From positions 221,827,415 through 221,891,414 of the forward strand of contig NC_081410.1 of NCBI RefSeq assembly GCF_030272615.1: a stretch of DNA of 64,000 nucleotides, given 5' to 3'. This DNA comes from Cryptomeria japonica. Lineage: Eukaryota > Streptophyta > Pinopsida > Cupressales > Cupressaceae. Position 1 is the first letter of the stretch. Every line of letters starts with the position of its first letter. The position numbers and the translations under genes are program-made. Below, in pieces: positions 37,767 to 49,300 of this stretch. The notes below the pieces were generated by a model, which did not search any database, was not told the DNA's origin, and was given only the letters and a program-made list of their open reading frames with translations.

Positions 37767-38927
37767 TGTAGATCAAGAAATTGAAAATCATCAAAACAAT
37801 AGCAATTAGGACAACCACAAAACCTAAAGCTGCTATGAAAGCAATCCCAATCCAATCAATGAAGACATAAAGACAAGATATTCAAATCAAATGAAATCAG
37901 AGCAAACTGACACAGATATCTCCTTCATGTGGCTCCATTGTTCTTCTTTCACCTTCAAATTTGATGTGGATCTCACCTATAAGTGCAAAATGCAAGTGGA
38001 AAGCAAGTTGTTGAGAGATGAAATTCGCGGCATAAGGTTACTTGAAAATGTGATTGATTCCCCCTTTCATTGAAGAAAATCATCCAATTTATAGACAAAT
38101 TGGAGAGAGGACAAGATTAGCATGAAGAGATTTGAAAGGAAATTCAAATCAAGAATGGAAAAATTATGACAAATGTATGACAATTTCTATGCAAGGTGTA
38201 TGACAAATTATGACAAGATTGAAATGCCATTCCCATGACAAAAGGGAAGAGAGAAAATAGCCTCCATGATTGCAACAAATGGAAGCATAAACATAGGAGA
38301 AAATGAGGGAATGAAATTAGGGGAAATATTAGAAAAAAATTAAAGAAAATAGGAGAAATAGAAATTAGGAATTAGGAGAAATTTGAAAATTAGAAAATTG
38401 AGGAAAAAGATGAAATAGAAATTAGGTGAATTAATTAATAGGTTTTCATCCATTGATTAATTCATGAAAGAGACCTAGGACTAAATAAATAGATTTATTT
38501 AACCCACAAGGAAGAAGAAAAGGATTAAATGAACAAATCATAAAACCCTAGAAATAAGAGGACAAGGAATTAGGTCAAGACAACAAGAAATTAATGTAGG
38601 TTCGATCATGATTCTGATTGACAAAGGACCAATGTTGATAAATGATTGAGATTGGTTGACAAAAATCAATGACAAATTGACCAAGATTGACAAGGAGATC
38701 AAATTGATAGGCGCGAAATGACGAGGAACAATGACTAATCGATCCAAATTGACATGATTGAAAAGGACAAGGATCGATGATGAATAGATCGCAAAATGAC
38801 AAGATTGACAAGGACAAGGATCGTTGACGAATCGATCACAAAATGACAAGGCTGACAAGGACAAGGATTGATGATGAATCGATCACAAAATGACAAGATT
38901 GACAAGTTGATAATCGCAAATGATTAC
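37767..38927 (-). repeat. Second LTR of the Tat-like non-autonomous element, part 1
   Basis: Aligns with 29862-31020. It is cut at 38927 by the intact Tat element and continues at 57754. Confidence 0.9.
38923..38927. repeat. Target-site duplication ATTAC (partner at 57749-57753)
   Basis: ATTAC flanks both ends of 38928-57748 within the interrupted LTR. Confidence 0.95.
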
Positions 38928-40303
38928 TGATGCCCTCCTAAATGGCACAAGATTAGTCCAAGATCAATCAACACAAAACACACAAAAAGTTAGCGTTAAT
39001 CAATCGAAAACTAATCTAAAAAGGCATACCAAGAGAGAGACTATAAGCATGCAAGCATATTTAACTATCAAAGCAAACATGATGAGGCATCTCCAAATAC
39101 CTCCTAACATACTCCTAGCTTCTTCTCCCTTGTTCCTCTCCTCTCCAAGTTCCAAAATAGTGTAGCTCTCAACAGCTTTTTGCACTATGGATGCTTATGG
39201 AGGATTGAGATTTATGGAATAGCTCTAAATGTGAAATAAAAAGCTATTTTAATGCTAAAATGAAGTATTTTACCAAAAAGACAAGATTTAGATTGTTTAT
39301 GCTAAAATGCTCTCTAAAATGTCTATAGTCTAAATGCATACAAGTTTTCAGGATCTGGATTATGAAGGAATGAGCTCTATTTATAGGAAAAATGGAGCAA
39401 TGGATGGTTGAGATTGAATAATCTCAACAAGGGTCAGGATTGAATGATTTCAAATCCATGTGAGGGCTTTCAACCCAATCCCAGGATGACAAGTGTCAAT
39501 GTGAGATAGGTTGAGAGGAGAGGGAATAAGCATTAAATGCCTGATATGACCTTGGGATTTTGAGTCAAGGTTGGTTAAATGAATAAACTCTTTATTCAAA
39601 GAATAAAGCTTTTATCCAATGGATAAATTCTTGTGCAAATGTGAAATGGATGAATATGGTCAAGACAATAAATGTTTGGGGAGACAAGATTGAAATAACC
39701 ATAAATGGTTATGTAAGAGCCATAAATGGTCATGTAAGAGCCATTAGTGGTCTTGGAAGACTTTGGAGGTTAATTTGTTGAACACACAAAGCATTAAATG
39801 CTTTTCAAAGACTTTGGAGTCTTTGAGAAGTGACTCCATTTTGCTTAGGAATGTGACAATAATTAGGGGATGGATTAGGCTAATCAGGAAGGGGTTAGAA
39901 GAATCGAAAAGGGGATTAGATTTTGCAAGTTGATTTGGTGGGTGAGGGAAAATAGGATTTTATTGAAATAAAAATTCATTTATTTCAATAATGTGTGCAA
40001 GTTGCATTTGTAGGAAAATGCAAGTGGGGGGGTTTTTTTTAAAATGATTTAAATAAATGTTAATTTATTTAAAAGAGGAAAAGGGGGATTTTAATTAAAT
40101 AAATTGATTTATTTATTTAATTAATGGGAATTTGATTTTAATGAATTAATTAAAATAAATCGAATAATTTATTTAATTAATAGAAGAATGTTTGGGGATG
40201 AATTAATTAAATATTAATTTAATTAATTGATGGCTAGTGGATTTTTAATCAAATAAATACGAAATATTCATTTAATTAAAATGGACAGATTTGTGTGACT
40301 ACA
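38928..40303 (-). repeat. 3' LTR of the Tat element (1376 bp)
   Basis: On the minus strand it runs TGTAGTCACACAAATC...AGGAGGGCATCA. Same length as its partner at 56373-57748. Differences seen: one in the CTCTCA(A/G)CAG word near 39171 and two near 39905. Confidence 0.95.
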
Positions 40304-40321
40304 TTTGCCCCTCTTTGAGAC
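40304..40321 (-). other. Polypurine tract
   Basis: On the minus strand it reads GTCTCAAAGAGGGGCAAA immediately ahead of the 3' LTR. Confidence 0.9.
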
Positions 40322-40866
40322 GGTGCAGTTTATCGCATCGTTTCAAAGAAAGAAAAACTGGTGTGAAGAAATGCCCCATAAAATATAAATTTAATGGGTA
40401 GTATGCCCCCTCGAGAGATGGGCCGAAAAATTTTGAAAAATCGGGCGATCTCTCGAAAAAGAATGAAAATTGGCAGGGTGATATAAGGGAAGAAGTGAGG
40501 TATACTGGTGAAAAATAGAAGAAATCGGGAGAAACATGGAGAAATGGGGGGCTCGGGAAGTTCACGGGGACCACGGCGATGAGCAGGACAAAGTTATGGT
40601 GACGGCGGGGGGTATAAATGGGGTGAAAGGGGGTAAAATAGGATCATTTGTGACCGCGACCAGTTGAAAACTAGAGCTCTGACAGTGACATTTGGAGGAG
40701 CAACGAGGAGCGACGATGCCGTTTCCGATCACCGAGCACAGATTTGAGCGAGTCCGCCGGTACCAGCGCCCAGCCGACTATGGACCAGTGGTACGCAAAT
40801 TCGAAAACCCACTTTTTATGCATTTTTGGTATGTTTTTAGCTAAGTCCAAGTCAAGTCGGAGCAAG

Positions 40867-41210
40867 AGCGCTGGAACTATGTTTTTAGCGCTTTTGCTCC
40901 ATAAATTAGCGCTATTGTGCCGCAATAGCGCTTTTGTAGGCTAGTTGTAGCGCTTTTGAATGGATTTAGCGCTTTTGCAAGCAAGTTTGAGCGCTTTTGA
41001 TAAATTAGCGCTACGGTAGGGTCAATTGAGCGCTATTGATGTTTAATAGCGCTATTGTATATTGGTTTTAGCGCTTTTGATTAAATAGCGCTATGGTGTA
41101 GTTAATTGAGCGCTATTGACCGGAATAGCGCTATTGTGTAGCTGTTTTAGCGCTTTTGTTTTTGTAGCGCTATTGTTCAGAATGAGCGCTATTGTAGATT
41201 AAATAGCGCT
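40867..41210 (+). promoter_or_regulatory. AGCGCT array, left (18 copies), upstream of the plant mobile domain ORF
   Basis: Eighteen exact AGCGCT palindromes in 344 bp, most within TAGCGCT(A/T)TTG on the plus strand, spaced about 15-30 bp apart. The sequence between them is not conserved, so this is not a simple tandem repeat. It ends about 200 bp before the ORF at 41406, a promoter-like position. Function is inferred. Confidence 0.7.
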
Positions 41211-41405
41211 TTTGCTTTAGGATACAAGATGCCCCAGTTTCGGACAAAATAAAACTCCGGATGTCTAACGATTGATGGATGGTGAGGTGAAGTGGGAGTT
41301 GTTTTGAACCATAGCAGCCCGATGAGACTTAGGTCATTTGTTAGGAGAAATGCCTGTTGAAGTCTAGGCGGCCATGATTGCTTACCTGTTGAGACTCGAA
41401 GATAC

Positions 41406-43217
41406 TTGATCAAAGTATCTGATGATAGTCTAGGTTTAAACTTAAGAAAGTTTGATAACAAAACAACTGATGGTGGTTTGATGAATGTCGATGTGCAGGA
41501 GGATCTACGCGTGTTGCAGTTACGCGAGCGCCACCCCGCGACACAGGGGTTGCGAGATCGTTTGACTCAGATCGAGATAGATTGTATTGCGGCTACTGGG
41601 CTCTATGAGGTGATGCATATGCCCGTGATTCGGATGAATCACGGCCTGATTACAGCTTTAGCAGAGCGATGGCACAGTGAGACATGTACGTTCCATCTGG
41701 CTCAGGGCGAGATGACGGTGACTTTGGAGGACGTGTGGCGCATTCTGCGGATTCCGATTCGAGGGCGGCTGGTGACGTATGATCGATCCTGGGGGACAGT
41801 GTCTTGCCAGAGGATTTTTGATGAGGACGTATTCATTGATGATGGGTCGATTGCCTGGGAGGATATAGTAGCACTATATGAGCCCCTTCCAGCAGTTTTG
41901 TCAGGGATCGTGGGAGGACTTCTGTGTCCAGACAGGTGGTCACATGGATTGGCGGTCGGATGGGGACAGGTGATTGAGATGATGGTGACAGAGGGGACCC
42001 GATATGCCTGGGGGCCGTGCGTGCTAGCGCACATGTACCAGGAGTTGCATGAGGTGGTGTACAGAGAGCGGGGGTCTCTTGCAGTAGGCATGACGCTGCT
42101 GCATGTGTGGGCATGGGAGCACTTACCAGTGACTCGACCAGTGAGTCTGAGATTCCGAGCCGTAGACCAGCCCTATATATTCATGTATAGTGGTATGATG
42201 AGCCAGCCCCACTTGGGGAAGCTAGAGTGGTGGAGGCGAGCATTAGATGACCTAGATGCAGTGATCTGGCGGCCATACTTGGAGTGTGAGCCATGGGAGG
42301 ATGATGCGGAGGCACTACCTTATGTCTTCATGACCCGATTCCTCATTGGGAGGACCTCTTATCACGTAGAGAGACAGGTGCCAGGACGGGTTATGAGGCA
42401 GTTTGGACGGCAGCAGGGTCTGCCGAGCGGATCGGGAGAGTATGCTCGAGTGATTCGAGAGCGGTATGCATGGGGTCCAGTGCTACCGTATGATCAGGCA
42501 CTGGCAGAGTTTCGTACACTGCAGGCGAGGCCATGGGATCTACGACCGAGGGTCGTTGATGCAGGGGTTACAGCAGAGTATACCCAGTATCGGGCGGCGC
42601 ACCCGATCCGACGGATATCAGATCCAGCGGAGCCGATCCCAGCGTTTGAGGATGAGAGGAGATGGGGACGGAGAGGAGGAGGTGTTGGTGGAGGAGGTGG
42701 AGGAGGTGGTGGTGGAGGAGGTGGTGGTGGAGGAGGAGGAGGAGGAGGAGGGAGACAGCGGAGAGGGAGAGGGGGGTTACCACTGCAGATATCACAGGGT
42801 CCTTTGATGCAGGGAGGAGTGCAGCTGAGTGGTAGGGGGATGGAGAGAGAGATCCCTATGGATACAGGTGCAGGAGAGGGTGGTGCAGGGGAGTGTGGTG
42901 CAGAGGAGGGACCTAGTGGAGGGGGTGATACAGGTGCAGCAGCCATGGATATAGGGGAGGGAGCGACTGGAGATCTGCGGAAGCACATGATAGGTTATTT
43001 GCAGGCCCGGGTAGAGAGATTAGAGGCGGAGGTAGCAGCTAGAGATGTGCAGCTATTTGCACGTGAGTCAGAGCTGACAGTGGTGCTGCGGGAGAGAGAT
43101 ACGGCGGTGGAGAGTTTGGCGGAGCTGCAAGAGAGAGTCCGAGCAGGAGCACAGGGTCCATCAGGGGAGACTATGAGGCAGTTTGGGCGAGCGCAGGCCG
43201 AGATAGAGTACTGGTGA
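41406..43217 (+). CDS. Plant mobile domain protein, antisense ORF of the Tat element
   Basis: 603 codons. Residues about 40-350 match the plant mobile domain pattern known from MAIN/MAIL1-like proteins and transposons: GLITALAERWHSETCTF, then GEMTVTLEDVWRILRIPIRGR, then regularly spaced Trp. This is followed by a Gly-rich stretch (about residues 420-450, GGA/GGT codons), Gly/Glu-rich linker and a coiled coil (about 525-590). The ORF ends in TGA at 43215, but the same frame stays open to 43478. An alternative start is the Met at 41481. It is transcribed against gag-pol and shares no sequence with it. Extra ORFs are known in Tat-lineage elements; what this one does is unknown. Confidence 0.85.
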   Translation: MIKVSDDSLGLNLRKFDNKTTDGGLMNVDVQEDLRVLQLRERHPATQGLRDRLTQIEIDCIAATGLYEVMHMPVIRMNHGLITALAERWHSETCTFHLAQGEMTVTLEDVWRILRIPIRGRLVTYDRSWGTVSCQRIFDEDVFIDDGSIAWEDIVALYEPLPAVLSGIVGGLLCPDRWSHGLAVGWGQVIEMMVTEGTRYAWGPCVLAHMYQELHEVVYRERGSLAVGMTLLHVWAWEHLPVTRPVSLRFRAVDQPYIFMYSGMMSQPHLGKLEWWRRALDDLDAVIWRPYLECEPWEDDAEALPYVFMTRFLIGRTSYHVERQVPGRVMRQFGRQQGLPSGSGEYARVIRERYAWGPVLPYDQALAEFRTLQARPWDLRPRVVDAGVTAEYTQYRAAHPIRRISDPAEPIPAFEDERRWGRRGGGVGGGGGGGGGGGGGGGGGGGGGGRQRRGRGGLPLQISQGPLMQGGVQLSGRGMEREIPMDTGAGEGGAGECGAEEGPSGGGDTGAAAMDIGEGATGDLRKHMIGYLQARVERLEAEVAARDVQLFARESELTVVLRERDTAVESLAELQERVRAGAQGPSGETMRQFGRAQAEIEYW

Positions 43218-43478
43218 GGTTTATATGAGCAGGTTGTGCCATTCAGTCAGCGAGCTCTCAGTTATACCCAGATGCGGCAGACGAGATCCGAGCGATCACA
43301 GAGGATGCAGAGCAGTGGGGGAGTGATGGGTCCTTTGCGACGGGATAGATCAGGAGATGCAGGAGGGAGTGGGGGTTCGATGAGGCCTCCACGGAGAGAT
43401 GGATCAGGTGGGGCAGGTACCAGTGGTGGAGTAGGTAGGGGTGGGGCAGGTACAGCATCTGGCCAGAGCGGCATCTGA
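43218..43478 (+). pseudogene. C-terminal extension of the plant mobile domain ORF beyond a TGA
   Basis: In frame with the ORF ending at 43217, continuing with Arg/Gly/Ser-rich sequence (repeats of MRPPRRDGSGGAG type) to a stop at 43476-43478. The intervening TGA could be a recent CGA-to-TGA change; alternatively the protein really ends there. Confidence 0.5.
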
Positions 43479-43978
43479 GAGAGCATTTTTGCATACATGT
43501 GTTGTATCATTGTCTATGTTTGAACTGTATCTTGGATGGCTTTTTGGTAGCCGATTTTGTAGACTTCATTGTACTCTGATATATGAGATGATATATATGA
43601 GGAGATCCCATATTGTGATGAGATGCATTTGAGTATGTATGGATGTTTATGCATGATTATGTTTGCGTGCGTAGATGGATATGTGTATATGGATGCATTT
43701 GATGAGATGTCTCTTTTATGCATGTTTTTATGATGATTTATGATGTTGTATACTGACATATGAATGCAGGTTTATATGTGTATGATTTGTTTGATTTGTG
43801 ATGTAATGCTTTATGTATGGAATGCCATGATGATATATGCTTATGCTTTGATGTGTGAACAGGATTTTTGATGTTTCCTATTGCAATGTAATGATGAGAC
43901 GATTTATGTGATAATGTTAATGCAATGATTTGATGTATAAATATGCAGCTAGATGTGTGTTTTTAGATGAATGTAATA

Positions 43979-44346
43979 TGGATAAACAAAATGTTTAAGT
44001 GCAAATGTTTATATGATAAATGCAGATGAATAAACAAATGTAAAGGACAAGTGTTTATATGATAATGCCTAAATGAATGCAGATGGATAAACAAATGTAA
44101 AGTACAAGTGTTTATATGATGATGCCTAAATGAATGCAGATGGATAAACAAATGTAAAGTACAAGTGTTTATATGATGATATGAATGTAGATGAATAAAC
44201 AAATGTAAAGTACAAGTGTTTATATGATGATATGAATGTAGATGAATAAACAAATGTAAAGTACAAGTGTTTATATGATGATATGAATGTAGATGAATAA
44301 ACAAATGTAAAGTACAAGTGTTTATATGATAATGCCTAAATGAATG
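43979..44346. repeat. Tandem repeat, about 7 units of 51-59 bp
   Basis: Units contain AAACAAATGTAAAGTACAAG followed by TGTTTATATGAT. The 51-bp form is a multiple of three and gives a repetitive open frame on the minus strand (His/Leu-rich), which I regard as a by-product. Confidence 0.85.
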
Positions 44347-45789
44347 ATTTTAAATGCGTTTTAAATATGTTTGTAAGTGCAAATGATAATGGGATGATAT
44401 GATAACTAATGGGTATAATAACTGCACCTTAATGTAATGATAATGAATGCAATGTGAATGAATCTTACAATGAGCATAAAAAGATACTTAGTAATGAATG
44501 AATGCATCTTTTTACTATAAAGAAATGTATGCAAATGATAAATGGTGAAAAAGGTTAATAAAATGATAATGGATAATCGATATGAGATGAATGCTTATTA
44601 AATGATTTAATACGATCAAAGACAATTTAATCCCATGAATGAATCTAATTATTGATGATTGATGCCATGATGAAAATGATTTTACTGCAACTAATGTCAA
44701 TAATGAACTTATATGCAACGTTTATGTGTAAAAATGACATGAATGGACATAATGCAAGATGCACCTAAATGCAAGGGTGATATGATCATGAGGAATGCAA
44801 GGTTTTTAAGACTTTGCATGATGCATTGATGATGTATCAGAGTACTCGGTCGTGATTGTATCCAAGACCAGCTTAATTTTCTCATTTTTGCATATAAAAC
44901 CTCTATATGAATGAATGAGTGGATGGAATGCAACGAAATGCAGTATATACAGATGAGATGGAATGAGGATCCATAGTGCTCGATTTTCATCATTGAGCTT
45001 TAAAATGTTGAAAGAGAATACAAGCATCTTGACACAATGATTCAAGATGACCTGAGTATTTCTTTCATGGATTTTAATATAGCAAGTTAATACAAACGAC
45101 TTGATATAAGGGTCAAGTCGACCAGAGTATTGCTTGCGGAACAGACAAGGATTATCTCCTTTCGTGCATGACTTGGATCGTCCTCCTGGATCTTAGGCTT
45201 GATCAGATCCTGAGACAAGTACATACCGTACTAAAAAATAAAACCTTTATCCAATTTGGAGGAAGAGGAATCAAAGGATGAGCATTGTACCTGCAACCAA
45301 ACAGTATATATACATAAAGAATAAAGAATATGGATCCTTGGTAATGGTTCATGTTCATATGGTCGAGGTATACGCTGTAGTCAGCAAGCCGTAGTGATCT
45401 ATGACTGCATTTTGCATAAGAGCACGTAGCTTGGTGAACTTCCCACGTAGACACCATTAGTACATGCCCCAGAACTTCATCGGAAATAATGCGCAAACAA
45501 ATACAAAACAATGCTGAAAGATCCCGATACAGATAAACAAATGAATTACTCACGAATCAACCAAGCATTTGATAGCTTAACAGAATTTTCTTGTCAAAGA
45601 AAACGTCATCTTGTCTTTGTTTTGGTAAGGAAGGATACATCCTTGGTTAAAGACAGGTTTGGATTGTTGATGTCGATTGTTTTGGTTTGATTGGTAAATG
45701 GTCATTGTGTGAGTAGTTTGTCAATGTTTGTTTTGCATCTGATTGGATGAATATGTACAAGGTGTTGCCATGTTTTTGTGTGATTTTCG

Positions 45790-45945
45790 ATGGGTTTTTC
45801 GATGTTTTTGGATTTTGTGTAATAGTTTTTTGAATGTTTTTGGATTTTGTGAGTCATTTTTGAATGTTTTTGGATTTTGTGAGTCATTTTTGAATGTTTT
45901 TGGATTTTGTGAGTCATTTTTGAATGTTTTTGGTATTTTCTGATG
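45790..45945. repeat. 30-bp tandem repeat, about 4 units
   Basis: Units contain TGAATGTTTTTGGATTTTG followed by TGAGTCATTTT. Two looser relatives lie at 46283 and 46315 near the end of gag-pol. Confidence 0.85.
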
Positions 45946-46368
45946 ATTGCTTGAATGAAGAGCGTAATGATATATAAGACAATGTAGAATCCACTTCCAT
46001 CACGAGGGTAAGGGTATTGCCCCCAGTTTGTAGACCTAACTATGAAAAGGTGGGATGCTAGACGCATGGAGTACTTTCTTAATTGCAGATCAAATAACGA
46101 GCCATGGTTGGGATGGATGGATGGGTGTGTGCATGAATGTGATCGCAACGAGCCTGAAAGATACTGGAGCCATTGCCTTTACGAGTGGTGCCTGTTTGCC
46201 AGGTTTTCACCATCGCACTTACCCAAGGTGCCACCGGAGTGGTTGTTCACCGTTTGGATGCATGATTTTTCTTTACTTTTTTGAATGTTTTTATATTTTC
46301 TTTAGGACATTTTTCTGAATGTTTTTGGTATTTTCTGATATGCAGGGGAGCCTGATGCCTTGTACACC

Positions 46369-49300
46369 TTAGGTATAAAACCGTTTGAGGTGCATGCTAT
46401 TGATTGGATCTGCGAGCGGTTCTCCGTCTGATGTAGCCAACTGATATGCCCCGGACCCGAACACAGCAGTGACAACATATGGGCCCAGCCAATTTGATTC
46501 AAACTTGCCTGGATGTTCTCTGTTTGGTTGGTTGCGAGGATTCTCTCGAAGAACAAGATCACCTACCTCAAATGTATGAGGTCTAACTCGGTGATTGTAG
46601 CTTCTGCTCATGCGCTGCTGATAGGCTTTGAGGTGATTGTATGCAGCTTGTCGTTTCTCATCAAGTAACTCTAAGTCCTGAAGACGGGATACTCTGTAGG
46701 TTTCATCATCGATGAGATTATGCAAGGAAACTCGTAATGATGGTATCTCGACCTCAATAGGCAAGATAGCTTCTGCACCATAGACTAATGAATAAGGAGT
46801 TGCACCTGTAGGGGTTCGAATGCTAGTTCGATATGCCCATAATGCTGGATTCAATTGAACATGCCAATCACGACCGGCATCATTGACTGTCTTCTTTAGG
46901 ATTCTCAATATGTTTTTATTGGATGCTTCAGCCTGACCATTGCCTTGTGGGTAATAGGGAGTGGAAAAGCGGTGTTGGATATGAAATTTCTCACAAAGCT
47001 CACGGACATCCTGATTTTTGAAAGGAAGACCGTTATCTGTGACAATGGACATGGGCACACCATACCGGCAGATGATGTAGTTGAGGATGAATGAGGCGAT
47101 CTGCTTGCCGGTGACTTGGGTAAGTGGAACAGCTTCGATCCACTTTGTGAAATATTCAGTAGCGGTAATAATGAATTTATGGCCGTTGGATGAAGATGGA
47201 TGAATCTTACCCACAAGGTCAAGGCCCCATTGACAGAAAGGCCATGGTGTCGTAATTGGTTGCAGTTCCTGGGCCGGTGCATGTATCAGGTCGCCATGAA
47301 CTTGACATTTCTTGCATTTCCTGACAAAGTAGTAGGAATCCTTTTCCATAGATGGCCAATAGTATCCTGCTCGCATGATCTTCTTGGCTAGTGACGGACC
47401 ACTTGAGTGAGTCCCACAAATTCCTTCATGTACTTCTTCCAAAGCCTTTGTTATCTCATCTTGTTCCAGACATCGAAGGAGAGTACCATCAAGACTTCGT
47501 CGGTATAGGGTTTCAGCAATAATGGTATATCGAGCAGTTTGGCGAATGAAGGTTTTCCGTTGGTTATTTGATTGGTCGGGAGGAAGGGTATGATCGCGGA
47601 GATAGGTGTAGAACTCACCGTACCATGGGGATTCGGAACCAACAAGGCGACATATCATTTCAGATTCAGGGATATCATAAGCGGGGATCCAAAGCTGTTC
47701 TACCAAGAACTTGTAGCGTGTTGAATTCTGTGGAAGATCTAGTAAAGATGCGATGGTAGCCATGGCGTCAGCAGCTCGATTCTGCTCTCTTGGTATCTGC
47801 TCAAAAGTGATAGTAGTAAATGATGTCTTTAGAGTGTCCACCATTTGTTTGTATGGCATGAGTTTATCATCTTTGGTCTGATATTCATCAGTTGCTTGTC
47901 GAATGACCAGTTGCGAGTCGCCATATACTTGTAGTTCTTGTAATTTCCATTGTACGGCTAACCTGAGTCCCGTGATCAAGGCCTCATACTCTGCTATGTT
48001 GTTTGTGCATGGAAATGTGAGCCTGTAAGACTTCGGGATGCTATCACCTTGAGGTGTGATAAACAGAATGCCTGCCCCCGAGCCATGCCTAGTGTATGAA
48101 CCATCAAAATATAGTTTCCATGGTTGTGCTTCTGTGATCATGAATATCTCTTCATCTGGAAAATTGGAAATGAGAGGATGATCGCCTATGAGTGGTGCAT
48201 CAGCCAACTGATCTGCAATAACTTGCCCTTTGATAGCCTTACGGTCCACATACTCAATGTCAAATTCACTTAGAATCATTACCCATTTGGCCAAACGACC
48301 TGTCAATGCTGCTTTGCTGAGTAAATACTTGAGTGGATCAATCTTTGCGATGAGTTGTACCTTGTGTGTTAACAGATAGTGCCTCAGTTTAGTGGCTGCC
48401 AAGATTACTGCTAGGCAAGCTCGCTCAATAGGTGTATAATTGAGTTCATAGCCAACCAGTGTACGAGAGATGTAGTATACAGCACACTCTTTGCTTTTTG
48501 TATTATGTTGTGCCAGTAGTACACCCAATGCTGTACTTGTCGCTGAGATATAGAGCAATAATGGTCTACTTGGATCAGGTGGCATCAACAATGGTGGATT
48601 CATGAGATAGTTTTTAAGTGCCTGAAATGCTTGCTGGCATTTGTCATCCCATTGGAAGCGGATGTTCTTGTGTAGCAGGTGTGTGAATGGGTGACACTTA
48701 TCAGCCAATTGTGCAATGAATCTTCGGATGGATTGAAGCCGTCCTTGTAGTGTCCTTAGCTGACTGATATTCTTTGGAGGTGGCATGTCCATGATTGCTT
48801 TTACCTTTGCTGGGTCGACCTCAATACCTTTGCTTGATACAATGTATCCTAGAAGTTTCCCGGAGGTCACTTCGAAGACACATTTTTTTGGGTTGAGTCG
48901 AACATGGTATTGTTCCAGTCTATCAAAGATTTTATCTAAGATGTGAAGATGTCCTTCTCTAGTAAGTGATTTTGCTAGTAAATCATCCACATAATCTTCC
49001 ATCATAGTATGCATCATGTCATGGAAGATGGTGGTCATTGCTCTTTGATAGGTCGCTCCTGCATTCTTTAGACCAAAAGGCATTACATTCCAGCAATATG
49101 TGCCCCATGGACATGTGAAGGCTGTCTTATGTTGGTCCTCTGGTGCGATCTTTATCTGATTGTATCCTGAAAAGCCATCCATGAGTGAAAGCATGGCATG
49201 TCCTGCTGTCAAATCTACTATGATGTCGATATTTGGTAGAGGGAAGTCATCCTTAGGACATGCCTTATTCAGATCTCTGAAGTCTGTACAAATGCGGATG

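Larger units (their letters stand above)
43479..46368. other. Non-coding region between the two convergent ORFs of the Tat element
   Basis: No gene seen. ATG- and TGA-rich AT sequence with two tandem repeats (43979-44346 and 45790-45945). The plus-strand mobile domain ORF and minus-strand gag-pol end towards this region, so transcripts from both could overlap here. The segment 46190-46335 shares TTTGCCAGGTTTTCACC with the non-autonomous element. Confidence 0.6.

Noticed and set aside
40867-41210. Ordinary tandem repeat or satellite
   Set aside because: Only the AGCGCT word and a few flanking bases recur; spacing and intervening sequence vary.
41702-42988. Minus-strand frames including a Pro-rich one opposite the mobile domain ORF
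   Set aside because: They are shadows of the plus-strand ORF; the poly-Pro is the complement of the Gly codon run.
43963-44317. Repetitive 113- and 63-codon minus frames
   Set aside because: Produced by a 51-bp tandem repeat that happens to be a multiple of three.
43979-44346. CRISPR array
   Set aside because: Tandem units without unique spacers, and plant context.
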